The notes under the pieces: model-generated
The model's input: only the letters and a program-made list of their open reading frames with translations
The model's database searches: none
What the model was told of the DNA's origin: nothing
NCBI GenBank assembly: GCA_010094045.1
Contig: ML986829.1
Location: forward strand, 6,537 to 59,461
Direction of reading: 5' to 3'
DNA: 52,925 nucleotides
DNA from: Lojkania enalia
Taxonomy: Eukaryota; Ascomycota; Dothideomycetes; Pleosporales
Translations under genes and position numbers: made by a program
Part shown: positions 45,245-52,925 of the stretch, piece by piece
Layout of the letters: every line of letters starts with the position of its first letter
Numbering within the stretch: position 1 is the stretch's first letter

Positions 45245-46831
45245 ATGGATCCTACGGACCAGGAAAAAGAACACAATCACCGCTCTTTATCAACGGAGCT
45301 TCCGTCAGCCACATTGACAAGCGAAGATGGCGATATCTCGCGCAACATTCCATTCCACCACGCACCTACATCCCTTATCGCAAATATCTACAAAATCATC
45401 TGCGTCATCCTCTTGTTCGTGAACTACTTTCTCGCCCAATACGACAAATTCATCTTGTCGTACTTCCAATCATCAGTTCTCGTCTCACTCTCATTGACTT
45501 CAACTCAATATGCTCTCCTTTCCGGCTACGCCACAGGCATTGTGTATGCCATTCTCGCACTCCCAATCACCTTCTTATCAGACTACACCCGCGCGCGTGT
45601 CTGGGTACTTTCCATTGCGGCAGCTTGGTGGAGCATCTGTGTAATCTTCCAAGGCCTCTCGAACGACTTCGGTCAGATATTCTGCGCGCGATTAGGCATG
45701 GGAATTGGTCAAGCGAGCGTCGAAGCACTTTCTGTGAGCCTGATTAGCGACTTTGTTGGGTGGCGCAATGTCTTTCTGGGCGAGAGTGTGTTCTATGTTG
45801 GTGTCTACATCGGCGAGGCTATTAGTGGCCAGATAGCCACTGCGTTCACAGAGTCGGGAACTAGTTGGCGGGTTGCACTGAGGGCGATTGGGATCACCGG
45901 GTGTATTGTCGCCGTGCTTCTCAGACTCATCTTGAGAGAGCCGGAGAGGAGAAATGGGCTGGTGCAGGATAGTCACCAGGACACAGAGCCCGGCTCTGGG
46001 GAAATGCTGCATGCTCGAAGCTCTCGATTGCGAGCCGCAAGACGGGACTTCCGCGCATCGCTTTCGTACATCATCCGCATGCGCTCCTTCTGGCTGCTAG
46101 TCCTCTCGGCCGGATTCCGACAGCTTGCTGGCAATGTCTTTGGTTATTACATGCCTAGCTATCTCGGAGACACGTACCCGGATCACACCGAACTTTTCTC
46201 CCGTTATGGTATCATAGTTGGGGTGGTGGGGACTGTCGCTGTTCTGAGCGGTGGAGTTCTCACATCTCTCTTCTGGCACCGCACAAAGCTGACTCCCATC
46301 TACCTCACTGCCATCGGAGGCATGGTCAGCAGCCTATTCGTCCTGCTCATGGTATTCTCACGCGACATCGCAGACGGGAGTCAAGACCGCGGTCTCCAAA
46401 TCCTCTATGGAACAATGAGTTTGGCATATTTGACCGCGGAAACCTGGCTGGGCTGCCTATTCGCGCTAGTCGCTCTACTTCTCCCACCGGCATACAAGAC
46501 GTTTGGACTCGCTATCTGGGGCAGTGTACAGGTTTTGATTTACTCATCTGGGCCAGAGATCATTGGCTTGGCGTTGATGGACCACGAGACGACGAGCGAA
46601 GGGTATCGGAGAGCAACGCAGATCTGTCTAGCGGTTATCATTCCGACGGGCTACTGGCTTGCTGGTGTGGGGCTCTTGCTTTCTATTCCGCTCGTTAAGA
46701 GGGATTTAAGGCGGGAAATGGTCCAAGGGTCTTTGAGTAGGGGCAGGAGGTACGGGGTTGGCATTTTTGGGGCGGCCTTAGGAGTAGGGGTTGTGGTGTT
46801 GTTTGTGGTTAGCCTAGTGTATCAGGCGTAA
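45245..46831 (+). CDS. MFS transporter, Spinster-like
   Basis: 528 residues from ATG at 45245 (MDPTDQEKEHNHRS); the open frame upstream has no ATG. A hydrophilic N-terminal tail of about 60 residues precedes roughly 12 hydrophobic segments, with a charged central loop near residues 245-275. The ILLFVNYFLAQYDKFILSYF segment in TM1, the loop 2-3 sequence SDYTRARVW and the RLGMGIGQASVEALSVSLIS segment in TM4 recall the Spinster/Spns branch, whose animal members export sphingosine-1-phosphate and lysophospholipids. The fungal substrate is unknown. It is next to P450, TLC, phosphatidyltransferase and hydroxylase genes, so transport of the product or a lipid intermediate is plausible (inference). 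The gene appears intact. Confidence 0.85.
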   Translation: MDPTDQEKEHNHRSLSTELPSATLTSEDGDISRNIPFHHAPTSLIANIYKIICVILLFVNYFLAQYDKFILSYFQSSVLVSLSLTSTQYALLSGYATGIVYAILALPITFLSDYTRARVWVLSIAAAWWSICVIFQGLSNDFGQIFCARLGMGIGQASVEALSVSLISDFVGWRNVFLGESVFYVGVYIGEAISGQIATAFTESGTSWRVALRAIGITGCIVAVLLRLILREPERRNGLVQDSHQDTEPGSGEMLHARSSRLRAARRDFRASLSYIIRMRSFWLLVLSAGFRQLAGNVFGYYMPSYLGDTYPDHTELFSRYGIIVGVVGTVAVLSGGVLTSLFWHRTKLTPIYLTAIGGMVSSLFVLLMVFSRDIADGSQDRGLQILYGTMSLAYLTAETWLGCLFALVALLLPPAYKTFGLAIWGSVQVLIYSSGPEIIGLALMDHETTSEGYRRATQICLAVIIPTGYWLAGVGLLLSIPLVKRDLRREMVQGSLSRGRRYGVGIFGAALGVGVVVLFVVSLVYQA

Positions 46832-47042
46832 TAGATTCCAAATCTTGGGAATAATATAATGTTATACGAACTCGCTCCATAAGTCCTATTTAGGAAATGG
46901 TTGATTTGGAAACATGCGAGATATTGTGAGATCTCTACGCTAATTCGCTAGCGCGATTCGCTCAGATGTGCGTACTCGAGCGGGGTGTCATCGCCAAAGC
47001 CAACCATTCCTCTGTTTGCCTACAACATTGTATTCATCTAGC

Positions 47043-47568
47043 ATGGCATCTGGGACGCTCTATATTCTTTACAATGCGGATGCGTCCGTAATGGGAAAGT
47101 TGAAATATGGTTATCGCAAGATATGCCATTCTTCGGAGGATAACCCGGCTTGCGCTGCTTGTAAGCTTCCCTGGTATGCTTTCCTGGACGGAGGAACCGA
47201 CATTCTCTAGGCGATATAACTCACGGCGGGCTATCTCTGCAAGAAACAAAAGCCTGGGTTGATGCGAAAAAAGTAATTGAGGCTGAATCCGGACTAAAGA
47301 TTGTGCAATGGCACCGAGATGAATTGTCTCCCGAAGTAAAGTTACTTGACAGTACAACATGGACCTAATGCTTACTTTTGAGGAGATCAAAGAGTTTGTG
47401 TCGGGAAAGGGCATTCGGTATCCTACAGCCATAAAGCGGGATGGCGATGAGGCATTCGAGGAAGTTATGAATAGTTTGGAATTGGCGGAATGCAAGGGCG
47501 ATGCAGAGAACATGGTTGAGAAACTGAGAGCAAAGGGTGTGATGGGTTCAAAGCAGGCGTCTTTGTGA
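47043..47568 (+). pseudogene. Conserved CxxCDITHGG protein with apparent frameshift
   Basis: Starts at ATG 47043 (MASGTLYILYNADASVMGKL). A 50-bp intron (47161-47210, GTAAGC...CTCTAG) joins ACAAC to DITHGGLSLQETKAW, restoring the ACAACDITHGG motif. The frame runs through IVQWHRDELSPEVKLLDSTT and then meets a TAA near 47369. The continuation MDLMLTFEEIKEFV...VEKLRAKGVMG is in another frame from 47359 to the TGA at 47568, so one base appears to be missing near 47358-47360. I know this as a small conserved protein of fungi and bacteria without an established function. A sequencing error would make it intact (about 158 residues). It lies inside the lipid-type gene group. Confidence 0.7.
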
Positions 47569-47718
47569 AGTTGAGAGAATCACCGGAACAGAGGCCCTGG
47601 TAAGATTGGACATATTGACTTGGGTCATAGGAATTGTAGTCGATAATTAGAGCTTCAGAACTTTGGAAGGGATGTGATCCCAAAGAATATCTTGTAATTG
47701 ATATCTCATGTCTTGCTG

Positions 47719-48333
47719 CTATAGGACGCTCGTGAGCCACCATGTCCTCTGGATAATTCCCACTCCCACCAGCACTGCCATACAGCACGATAGCCCTTCC
47801 AAGTACTCCGGCCAAACCAGCATAGCCGTGAATATCATTCCACTTTCCGTACCCTCAATCAGCGCAGGCCGCATAGCAACACTTGTAAGTCCCGTCGTCT
47901 TCCCTCCTGTCGATTTCCTCTTTTCCAGAATGGCCGCAACGTAGAACAGTACGAAGTTGTTGACATGAAATGAGCTTTCCAGAATTGCGACCGACAACCA
48001 CAAGCTGTTAGTGGCATGTCGAATTCCCAGCGCGCACGATATTGGAATGAAAGAATAGATGATAAAGTCGCACAGCAAATCAAGAAAACCCCCGAGATCT
48101 GAGGCCGTGTTCCTGCGCCTGGCGACTGCACCATCTAGACAGTCAAGGACCCTATTCAAAATCCAGAATAACAAACTCAGCCTGGGACTCCTATGGGCTG
48201 CGTAGATGCATGATCCAATGCCAAAGAGAAATGCCAAGAATGTAATGTAGGTTGGGGTGATGAATGAGGGTACAATCCAAGTTAACGTGGCAAAGATTGT
48301 GTCTTTTAGGGGTCTAAGGCGGGTATCGAACAT
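47719..48333 (-). CDS. CDP-alcohol phosphatidyltransferase family membrane protein
   Basis: 204 residues from ATG at 48333. The complete family signature D-G-x2-A-R-x8-G-x3-D-x3-D is present: Asp67-Gly68, Ala71-Arg72, Gly81, Asp85 and Asp89 (LDGAVARRRNTASDLGG then FLDLLCD). About five to six hydrophobic segments follow. Enzymes of this class transfer a phospho-alcohol from a CDP-alcohol (CDP-diacylglycerol or CDP-choline/ethanolamine) to a second alcohol, releasing CMP. It is short for the Cho1, Pis1, Cpt1 or Pgs1-type housekeeping enzymes, which suggests an accessory enzyme with its own substrate. It is divergent from the hydroxylase gene (388 bp apart). It appears intact, with no visible frameshift. 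Confidence 0.87.
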   Translation of the reverse strand: MFDTRLRPLKDTIFATLTWIVPSFITPTYITFLAFLFGIGSCIYAAHRSPRLSLLFWILNRVLDCLDGAVARRRNTASDLGGFLDLLCDFIIYSFIPISCALGIRHATNSLWLSVAILESSFHVNNFVLFYVAAILEKRKSTGGKTTGLTSVAMRPALIEGTESGMIFTAMLVWPEYLEGLSCCMAVLVGVGIIQRTWWLTSVL

Positions 48334-48721
48334 AGTTGCCGACGAGGGTCAGTGAGCTGGGGAGGGTCTTGATGGTTGGACGAAATGCGAATAATACTAA
48401 TGTTGCGGGCATACAAGACGTAATTAGGTTCGGGTCGGGGATGGTCTGGACCCGGACTCGCGCTATGAAGCCCGAATTGGTGTTATCAATAAATGGTGGG
48501 GGGTGTCTTGGCATGACTCAATGGGCTCCGATTCGTTACTTCATCGCAGATCGAGCTGGACGATTTTGCATCCCCCCGTCTACAATATTTCTTCTGAGGT
48601 TTACATGCGCGATCTGGTTCTAGCCAACCAAGTGTCTATCTTCTAACGCGCTTTAGCTTACAGAGAATTTTTCATCGCCTTATTGAAGATTCGAGGCACC
48701 AATTGAGAGTCTGAATACGTC
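48334..48721. promoter_or_regulatory. Divergent promoter region phosphatidyltransferase/hydroxylase
   Basis: Shared upstream region between ATG 48333 (-) and ATG 48722 (+). The frames here are unsupported. No specific site is claimed. The head-to-head layout is compatible with co-regulation. Confidence 0.4.
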
Positions 48722-49792
48722 ATGCACCAGCAAGCAGCAGCCGGAAATATCATGATACTAGAGCACAACGCCTCAATTGCACCGAAGATTCGAGCCATCT
48801 TAGTTCCTGTTGTATTGTCTGCTATCTTGCTTCCGCAATTATATCAACCCTTTCTCTCCGCATTATGGCACTTCCTCCAAACCAATGCGATATTCCGGTT
48901 ATCGGTTTTCGAGACGCTGTGGACTGTCTTCCTCTACGCTGCCATTGAAGTCCCCATGACAATCGTTTTCCTCCGCCATCCCGAGTGGCGCTTTGCCGTT
49001 CGAGAAAGTCAAAAGATAAATGCGAAGGGATCAAGCGGTGAAAATGCTCTCGCACGGCCGAGAGGAATGCGACGCCCTTCACGACGCTTACGCGAAATCG
49101 CAATCTACATGGCTCCATTGCTACTCATGGATCTTACTATGATCAAGAAGTTTGCCGACGTTCCCTTAGAGCAAATGTTGGAATCGGGGAACTACCACAT
49201 CACCTTTGCCACAACCCAAACCAATGATACCTCGACTTCGCCGTATCCAAAGACATTTCTAGTCCCGACATTACATAACATAACATTTTCTTCCCCTCTC
49301 CAGACACAACGAGCTCTACCTAAGAACCCGCCCACGAGCCGTCGCATTGTACTGGAACTGGCGCTCAGCTTCTTTATATACGATTTTCTCTTCTTTCTCT
49401 TCCACTTCTCCCTCCATATCCTTCCTGGTATCAAGAGCTGGCATGCGCCACACCACCGCCACAGTGAAATACATCCTCAAGTAACCAACCAGCTCCACAT
49501 TATTGAGCGACTCGGCCTGGTGTTACTGGCAAACTTCAGCCTTAATATTATTGGCAGCCACGTCTTCACCCGAACGCTTTTTGTTCCCATCTTCCTGTGG
49601 CTGCTAGTTGAGATTCATTCAGGTTTGGATTTGCCGTGGGGATATGACAAGATTTTGCCAACAGGATGGGGTGGTGGGGCGAGGAAACATGCTCTGCATC
49701 ATGCTGGAGCGGGCGGGTGCTATGAGCCGTATTTCGCGTTCTGGGATGGATTGTTAGAGAGATGGAGTAGATGTGCAGTTTCCGATACTTGA
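48722..49792 (+). CDS. Fatty acid hydroxylase / sterol desaturase superfamily enzyme
   Basis: 356 residues from ATG at 48722, single exon. The non-haem di-iron histidine boxes are present: FHFSLH (His228, His232), WHAPHHRHSE (His241, His244, His245), VEIHSGLD (His299) and RKHALHHAG (His323, His326, His327) followed by YEPYFAFWDG. Hydrophobic segments near residues 23-50, 60-86, 126-140, 208-232 and 278-297 fit an ER membrane enzyme. The superfamily includes Erg3, Erg25, Sur2 (sphinganine C4-hydroxylase) and alkylglycerol monooxygenase; residue spacing alone does not decide the substrate. Position beside a TLC protein, P450, phosphatidyltransferase and Spinster-like transporter points to modification of a long-chain lipid (inference). 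Confidence 0.88.
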   Translation: MHQQAAAGNIMILEHNASIAPKIRAILVPVVLSAILLPQLYQPFLSALWHFLQTNAIFRLSVFETLWTVFLYAAIEVPMTIVFLRHPEWRFAVRESQKINAKGSSGENALARPRGMRRPSRRLREIAIYMAPLLLMDLTMIKKFADVPLEQMLESGNYHITFATTQTNDTSTSPYPKTFLVPTLHNITFSSPLQTQRALPKNPPTSRRIVLELALSFFIYDFLFFLFHFSLHILPGIKSWHAPHHRHSEIHPQVTNQLHIIERLGLVLLANFSLNIIGSHVFTRTLFVPIFLWLLVEIHSGLDLPWGYDKILPTGWGGGARKHALHHAGAGGCYEPYFAFWDGLLERWSRCAVSDT

Positions 49793-49819
49793 TGATTCTC
49801 CTTAAAATATCTTGGATTA

Positions 49820-50335
49820 TTAGCTCAATTTATAGAAGTAACATTTGAGTATAAGCACTGGTCTAACTCTGGTATTTTGCGATCTATAAAGAAACCCGGA
49901 AAGCATTTTGTCACCCTCCAATGGCTCCACAAATGTAACCATCTTCGCTGGTTATCCCATCGCAAAATTCCAATCCGGAATATCCCTTGGACCCACATTC
50001 ATCGCACCAGCAAAGCACCCATTCCCAATCGTTACGCCCGGAAGGCTCAGCACTTGCCCTCCAATCTAACAATGATCTCTCATTGATACGGGTCACTTTT
50101 ATTCGATATCCCGTTTCTGGCTTGTAACCCCAGTTTCGTGCGTCGCATCAAGTATCAAAACATTCGGACCGAACACGACAAGGATTCTAGTAGTCACGTA
50201 GCTACAATCCGGAATTGTTAAGTTAAAACTCGAATAGAAGCGAGTGCTTAACGCGATGTTGCATCTATAATCGATAGTATAGAAGGCTCAGTACAGACAT
50301 TATCGGATACCTTGCGTAGTATTATTTTTGACTAG
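49820..50335 (-). pseudogene. Maltose/sugar O-acetyltransferase relic (hexapeptide repeat)
   Basis: On the minus strand one frame reads DYRCNIALSTRFYSSFNLTI, VFGPNVLILDATHETGV, MRDHC*IGGQVLSLPGVTI, GNGCFAGAMNVGPRDIPDW and AMG*PAK. This is the left-handed beta-helix region of the NodL/Maa acetyltransferase family that moves acetyl from acetyl-CoA to a sugar hydroxyl (ATHE contains the catalytic His). Stops occur before PVSM (about 50095-50107), at C*IGGQ (about 50067) where Trp is usual, and at MG*PAK (about 49953). The N-terminal maltose-acetyltransferase domain is not readable. It converges on the hydroxylase gene with a gap of under 30 bp. It is clearly a dead copy. Confidence 0.8.
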
Positions 50336-50475
50336 ATCTGTTCGGTCTTTCGCTAGCGAATCAAAGCTTAGATTCGTGCTCAGTGATGGGAAGTAGTTGC
50401 TGTATCTCTGCGCCCACGCTCGCGCTTTGAAACGCGCGGCTCGGAGTTCTAATATAAAGGAATTTTACTTGAAAC

Positions 50476-50636
50476 TGTTGAGCTGTGGTAGACAGAGTGG
50501 AGGAAGTATGTTGATTATTGTTTGCTTGGTGGAGCGCGCTCTCAAGGACTATCTAAATAGAGCTAGTCCTAATCGGGACTAGTCTGCAAACGCCGATGTT
50601 TGTGAGGTCTATTACCTCAATATCTACCCTCTAACA
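50476..50636 (-). repeat. Family A LTR, 3' LTR of a minus-strand copia-type element
   Basis: Matches 21863-22025 in reverse orientation: TGTTGAGCTGTGG...CTCTAACA. On the minus strand it is immediately preceded by the polypurine tract ctagggggtg (50637-50646), so it is the 3' LTR of an element whose body lies at higher coordinates. Unlike the other two copies it has no matching 5-mers on both sides, as expected if the rest of the element follows. Confidence 0.85.
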
Positions 50637-50646
50637 CACCCCCTAG

Positions 50647-50932
50647 ACTAAACGGAAACTACGGCATATATCTATATACATTACTTAATAGTAGCTCCTA
50701 CTAGCACTAACTATAAATGATTAACGCTTCTCCTATACCTAGTTACTATAGGAATTAGCTGTAAATTTTAGTAGAGAGGAGTTTAATTAAACTATCTACT
50801 CCTATATTAACTATTATAATTAACTTAAAACTATTTACTCTTTAATCTAGTAATAGTAGATATTAATATACTTACTTTACTAGTAGTATTCTCTCTATTT
50901 AATAAACTTAATAACTAGTAAATTATTAATAT
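50647..50932 (-). mobile_element. RIP-degraded internal fragment of the family A element
   Basis: Very AT-rich with stops in all frames, like the block at 1-5820. It is abruptly followed by the clean gypsy LTR at 50933, so it is the truncated or interrupted body of the family A element. No coding motif can be read. Confidence 0.6.
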
Positions 50933-51211
50933 TGTAACGGCGCAGGCAAGATAATGGGTCCGAATGCGGCACGAATCCACTCAGAGGCATATAGGAGTGC
51001 GTGGGGGATCAGGGACCTAGGAATTCCATTGACACCTATAGGCCTTATACGAAAGGATATAGAAGAACTACCAAGCTACTTATGAGGGAGTGTGCAACTA
51101 TATACGGAAGGGAAAAGGGGTAGAACCGGGGGTAGGATAAGATAAGCGAAAAGCTTTGGGATAAGGTTGTATATGAAGCTTTTCGTGGAACGATTTCTTT
51201 GCATCGTTACA
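50933..51211 (-). repeat. 3' LTR of a Ty3/gypsy chromovirus (family D), 279 bp
   Basis: TGTAACG...CGTTACA termini. On the minus strand the polypurine tract cgaggaggggggtag (51212-51226) directly precedes it, which makes it the 3' LTR of the element whose pol gene ends at 52314. It carries few or no RIP transitions, in contrast to the homologous copy at 2018-2296. Confidence 0.92.
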
Positions 51212-51226
51212 CTACCCCCCTCCTCG
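51212..51226 (-). other. Polypurine tract of the gypsy element
   Basis: cgaggaggggggtag on the minus strand, abutting the LTR start TGTAACG; primer site for plus-strand DNA synthesis in LTR retrotransposons. It is the evidence for element orientation. Confidence 0.88.
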
Positions 51227-51628
51227 TAGGCTGATAGTCCCTATCTGCGCTGGTTCGGGAGGGAATCGGGGCTGTTACGGATGGGTTCCAGTATAAAGAA
51301 ATTTCTTCGAGGAGGTGTTTACCGGTGAGGGCCAATACGCGCGGTTGCCTATGGAGATGCGTTTATTGACGTGATGTTAAGTGAGGTTTTCGCGGTGAGT
51401 GTGATTGACCTGTGTATCGGCTGGTAACCACCATCGTGACGGTTTGTTGATATTGCAATTTCGTCGCGTATAGCAACGAGCGTTTGCCAGCCTTAGTATA
51501 TCACCAGGTCGCTGTTAACTGAGCTTCCTTAACCAAACAATAACTTCTGCTCCGTACGTATCGTTGCGCGTCCCCAGAACCGTTAATTGTTAAAGCATCG
51601 CTGACGCCTCGTAGAAAAATTAATCAAT

Positions 51629-52271
51629 ATGCCACTCCGCCCGCCTCCTGGAGCCTCTTCGGAGGCCTTCCGGGTTATCTGCCTTCGGGCTACGCGCGCG
51701 CTCGCCCGCGGGCGGCGTGTAATGTTTTCCTTTCGGTCTCTAAGATCAAAAAAATGCGAGTATTGCACCTCGCAAAATGAAAAGTGCAACCCCGTACGAA
51801 TCGCATCCGATACTAGTAGGGTACTTGCCACTGACGCACTCATAGATCCCCTCCTACTGTGAGGAGGAGTTTCTGGTCCTCCGGGGCCATCTCGAACTGT
51901 GGGCGGCGGCCCGATACGCAGGGGATGAGGAGGATGAAAAGGTGGCCTTCGAGGCTGTTTCGGAGTCCGCTTACAGCCTGGCGCTTGTGGCCCAGGTTGT
52001 GAAGAGTCAGGAAGATGGCCTTCCTGCGGCCAGTATCCAGGTGGCTTTGTTCCACCAGGGTACTGAGTTGCTCCGTCGGGTTTCGGCCCTGGAGGCTCTA
52101 GTATCTGGCCTTCGGGCTGATATCGCGGCGCTCTCGGGCGGCCAAGGACGAGGTGGGGGAGGTTCGAGGGGAGTCCGGAGGGAAAGAAGGGGAAGGAGGG
52201 TAGAGGAGGAGAGGACTGGGGAGGTATCCGACAGCCTGCTGTCAGACCCTCCGGATTCTATGGAGGAGTAA
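51629..52271 (+). CDS. Antisense ORF inside the gypsy element, Cys-motif and coiled-coil protein (two exons)
   Basis: ATG at 51629 (MPLRPPPGASSEAFRV) opens a frame that reads KKCEYCTSQNEKCNP, a C-x2-C-x6-C motif. A 52-bp GT-AG intron (51794-51845, GTACGA...cactgac...CATAG) joins it to a second open frame (51846-52271) starting IPSYCEEEFLVLRGHLELW, giving 196 residues. Without splicing the two frames are out of phase and the second has no early ATG. The C-terminal half has a heptad-like LLRRVSALEALVSGLRADIA segment, then a Gly/Arg-rich and acidic tail. The gene lies between pol and the 3' LTR, on the strand opposite to pol, ending 42 bp from the pol stop. I have an impression of related Cys-motif proteins in fungal genomes but no function is known to me. 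An alternative is a relic with a frameshift. Confidence 0.6.
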
Positions 52272-52313
52272 TTTCGGGCCTGTACTTTAGTTTTTAAATC
52301 CACTACTCAACTC

Positions 52314-52925
52314 TTATACGTTGTCGTCTACCAGGTAATCCATATTCTCTATGCCATCCTCGTATGCCTTAATCCATTTGGTCAGGGCCCTTGGGGGTCC
52401 TGGCTGATTCGGATACTTATCATGAAAAGCTCTCAGCTTGTGAGGCGAACCCATGAAATTTGAGGCTTTGTACCAGACCGGGTCGGGATCGTGTCCTACC
52501 CATTTCACACGGTATTTGAGGGTCTTGCGATACAGCTTACTGGCCAGTATTTCCTCAACCTCCCACTCTTCTACCCCCTCAATGGCGATAGCGGGTGGTT
52601 TCGGAGCTTCTTGCCCTGGTAGAGGGTCCTGGGGGTCCTTACACAGCAGGTTTGGTGCGAAGACATCATATATACTCGACCCTGGGGGTAGCTGTAAGCG
52701 GTACGAGTTTCCAACCTGTTCTAGTACTTTGAAAGGGCCCTCCCATTGATCGGATAGCTTTCGGCTCGGTCTCTGGACCGCAAGGTTCTTGGTATTCAAG
52801 TAGACCATATCACCGATCTGCCAATCAATCGGTCGCTGGTGACGGTTAACGACGGATCGCATGCGATCCTGAGCCTTCTCGATATTGGCCTTTGCGGTTT
52901 CCCAGGCTGCATGCATGCGAGTCGC
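52314..52925 (-). CDS. Ty3/gypsy chromovirus pol: integrase C-terminus and chromodomain (partial)
   Basis: Open frame running off the right edge of the window (the 5' part lies beyond 52925) to the stop at 52314. It begins in the integrase C-terminal region (MRSVVNRHQRPIDWQIGDMV, YLNTKNLAVQRPSRKLSDQW) with the GPY/F module (WEGPFKVLEQVGNSYRLQLP) and then a chromodomain (EWEVEEILASKLYRKTLKYR, VKWVGHDPDPVWYKASNF). Such chromodomains tether integration to heterochromatin marks in chromoviruses. No stops are visible in the 200 codons present, so this element is young or RIP-escaped. Reverse transcriptase, protease and gag would lie to the right of the window. Confidence 0.92.
   Translation of the reverse strand, partial: ATRMHAAWETAKANIEKAQDRMRSVVNRHQRPIDWQIGDMVYLNTKNLAVQRPSRKLSDQWEGPFKVLEQVGNSYRLQLPPGSSIYDVFAPNLLCKDPQDPLPGQEAPKPPAIAIEGVEEWEVEEILASKLYRKTLKYRVKWVGHDPDPVWYKASNFMGSPHKLRAFHDKYPNQPGPPRALTKWIKAYEDGIENMDYLVDDNV

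Noticed and set aside
47034..47513. 159-codon minus-strand frame
   Set aside because: Antisense to the CxxCDITHGG gene, which has conserved motifs and a consensus intron on the + strand.

Overview
The window comes from the nuclear genome of a filamentous ascomycete (Pezizomycotina). The evidence is short GT-AG introns (about 45-215 bp) with CTAAY-type branch sites, fungal orthologues of Bbc1, Rtr1 and Mrp51, HET-domain and fungal HNH gene relics, and retrotransposons carrying the C-to-T/G-to-A damage of repeat-induced point mutation (RIP). I cannot fix the class from sequence alone; Leotiomycetes and Dothideomycetes both fit.

Layout. 1-5.8 kb is a very AT-rich, RIP-destroyed block of nested retrotransposons. 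It holds a Ty1/copia reverse transcriptase relic with its 3' LTR and an embedded gypsy LTR. 6-21.2 kb is the conserved core: a coiled-coil protein of unknown function (-), Mrp51 mitoribosomal protein (-), Rtr1/RPAP2 CTD phosphatase (-) and, divergently, the SH3 actin-patch protein Bbc1 (+). A gene-poor 4.6 kb stretch lies between the first two. 21.2-42.4 kb is an accessory tract. It holds solo LTRs of three families, most with visible 5-bp target-site duplications (TSDs), and relics of an HNH nuclease-like gene and two HET-domain genes with in-frame stops. Intact genes here are an Ayr1-like short-chain dehydrogenase, a spliced small secreted cysteine-containing protein, and a spliced AN1 zinc-finger/ubiquitin-like protein.

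42.4-49.8 kb is a compact group of lipid-type genes: a TLC-domain membrane protein, a cytochrome P450 lacking the usual I-helix oxygen-activation motif, a Spinster-like MFS transporter, a CDP-alcohol phosphatidyltransferase and a sterol-desaturase-superfamily hydroxylase. Two broken genes accompany them (a conserved CxxCDITHGG protein with a frameshift and a maltose O-acetyltransferase relic). Together they look like an undescribed lipid-modification/export cluster; this is inference.

50.4-52.9 kb is a retroelement pile-up: a copia LTR, RIP-degraded sequence, and then a clean Ty3/gypsy chromovirus on the minus strand (LTR, polypurine tract, integrase C-terminus with chromodomain running off the window). 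Between its pol gene and 3' LTR sits a spliced ORF on the opposite strand, with a C-x2-C-x6-C motif and a likely coiled coil. This and the lipid cluster are the two most interesting items. All splice sites were placed by reading frame and consensus only.
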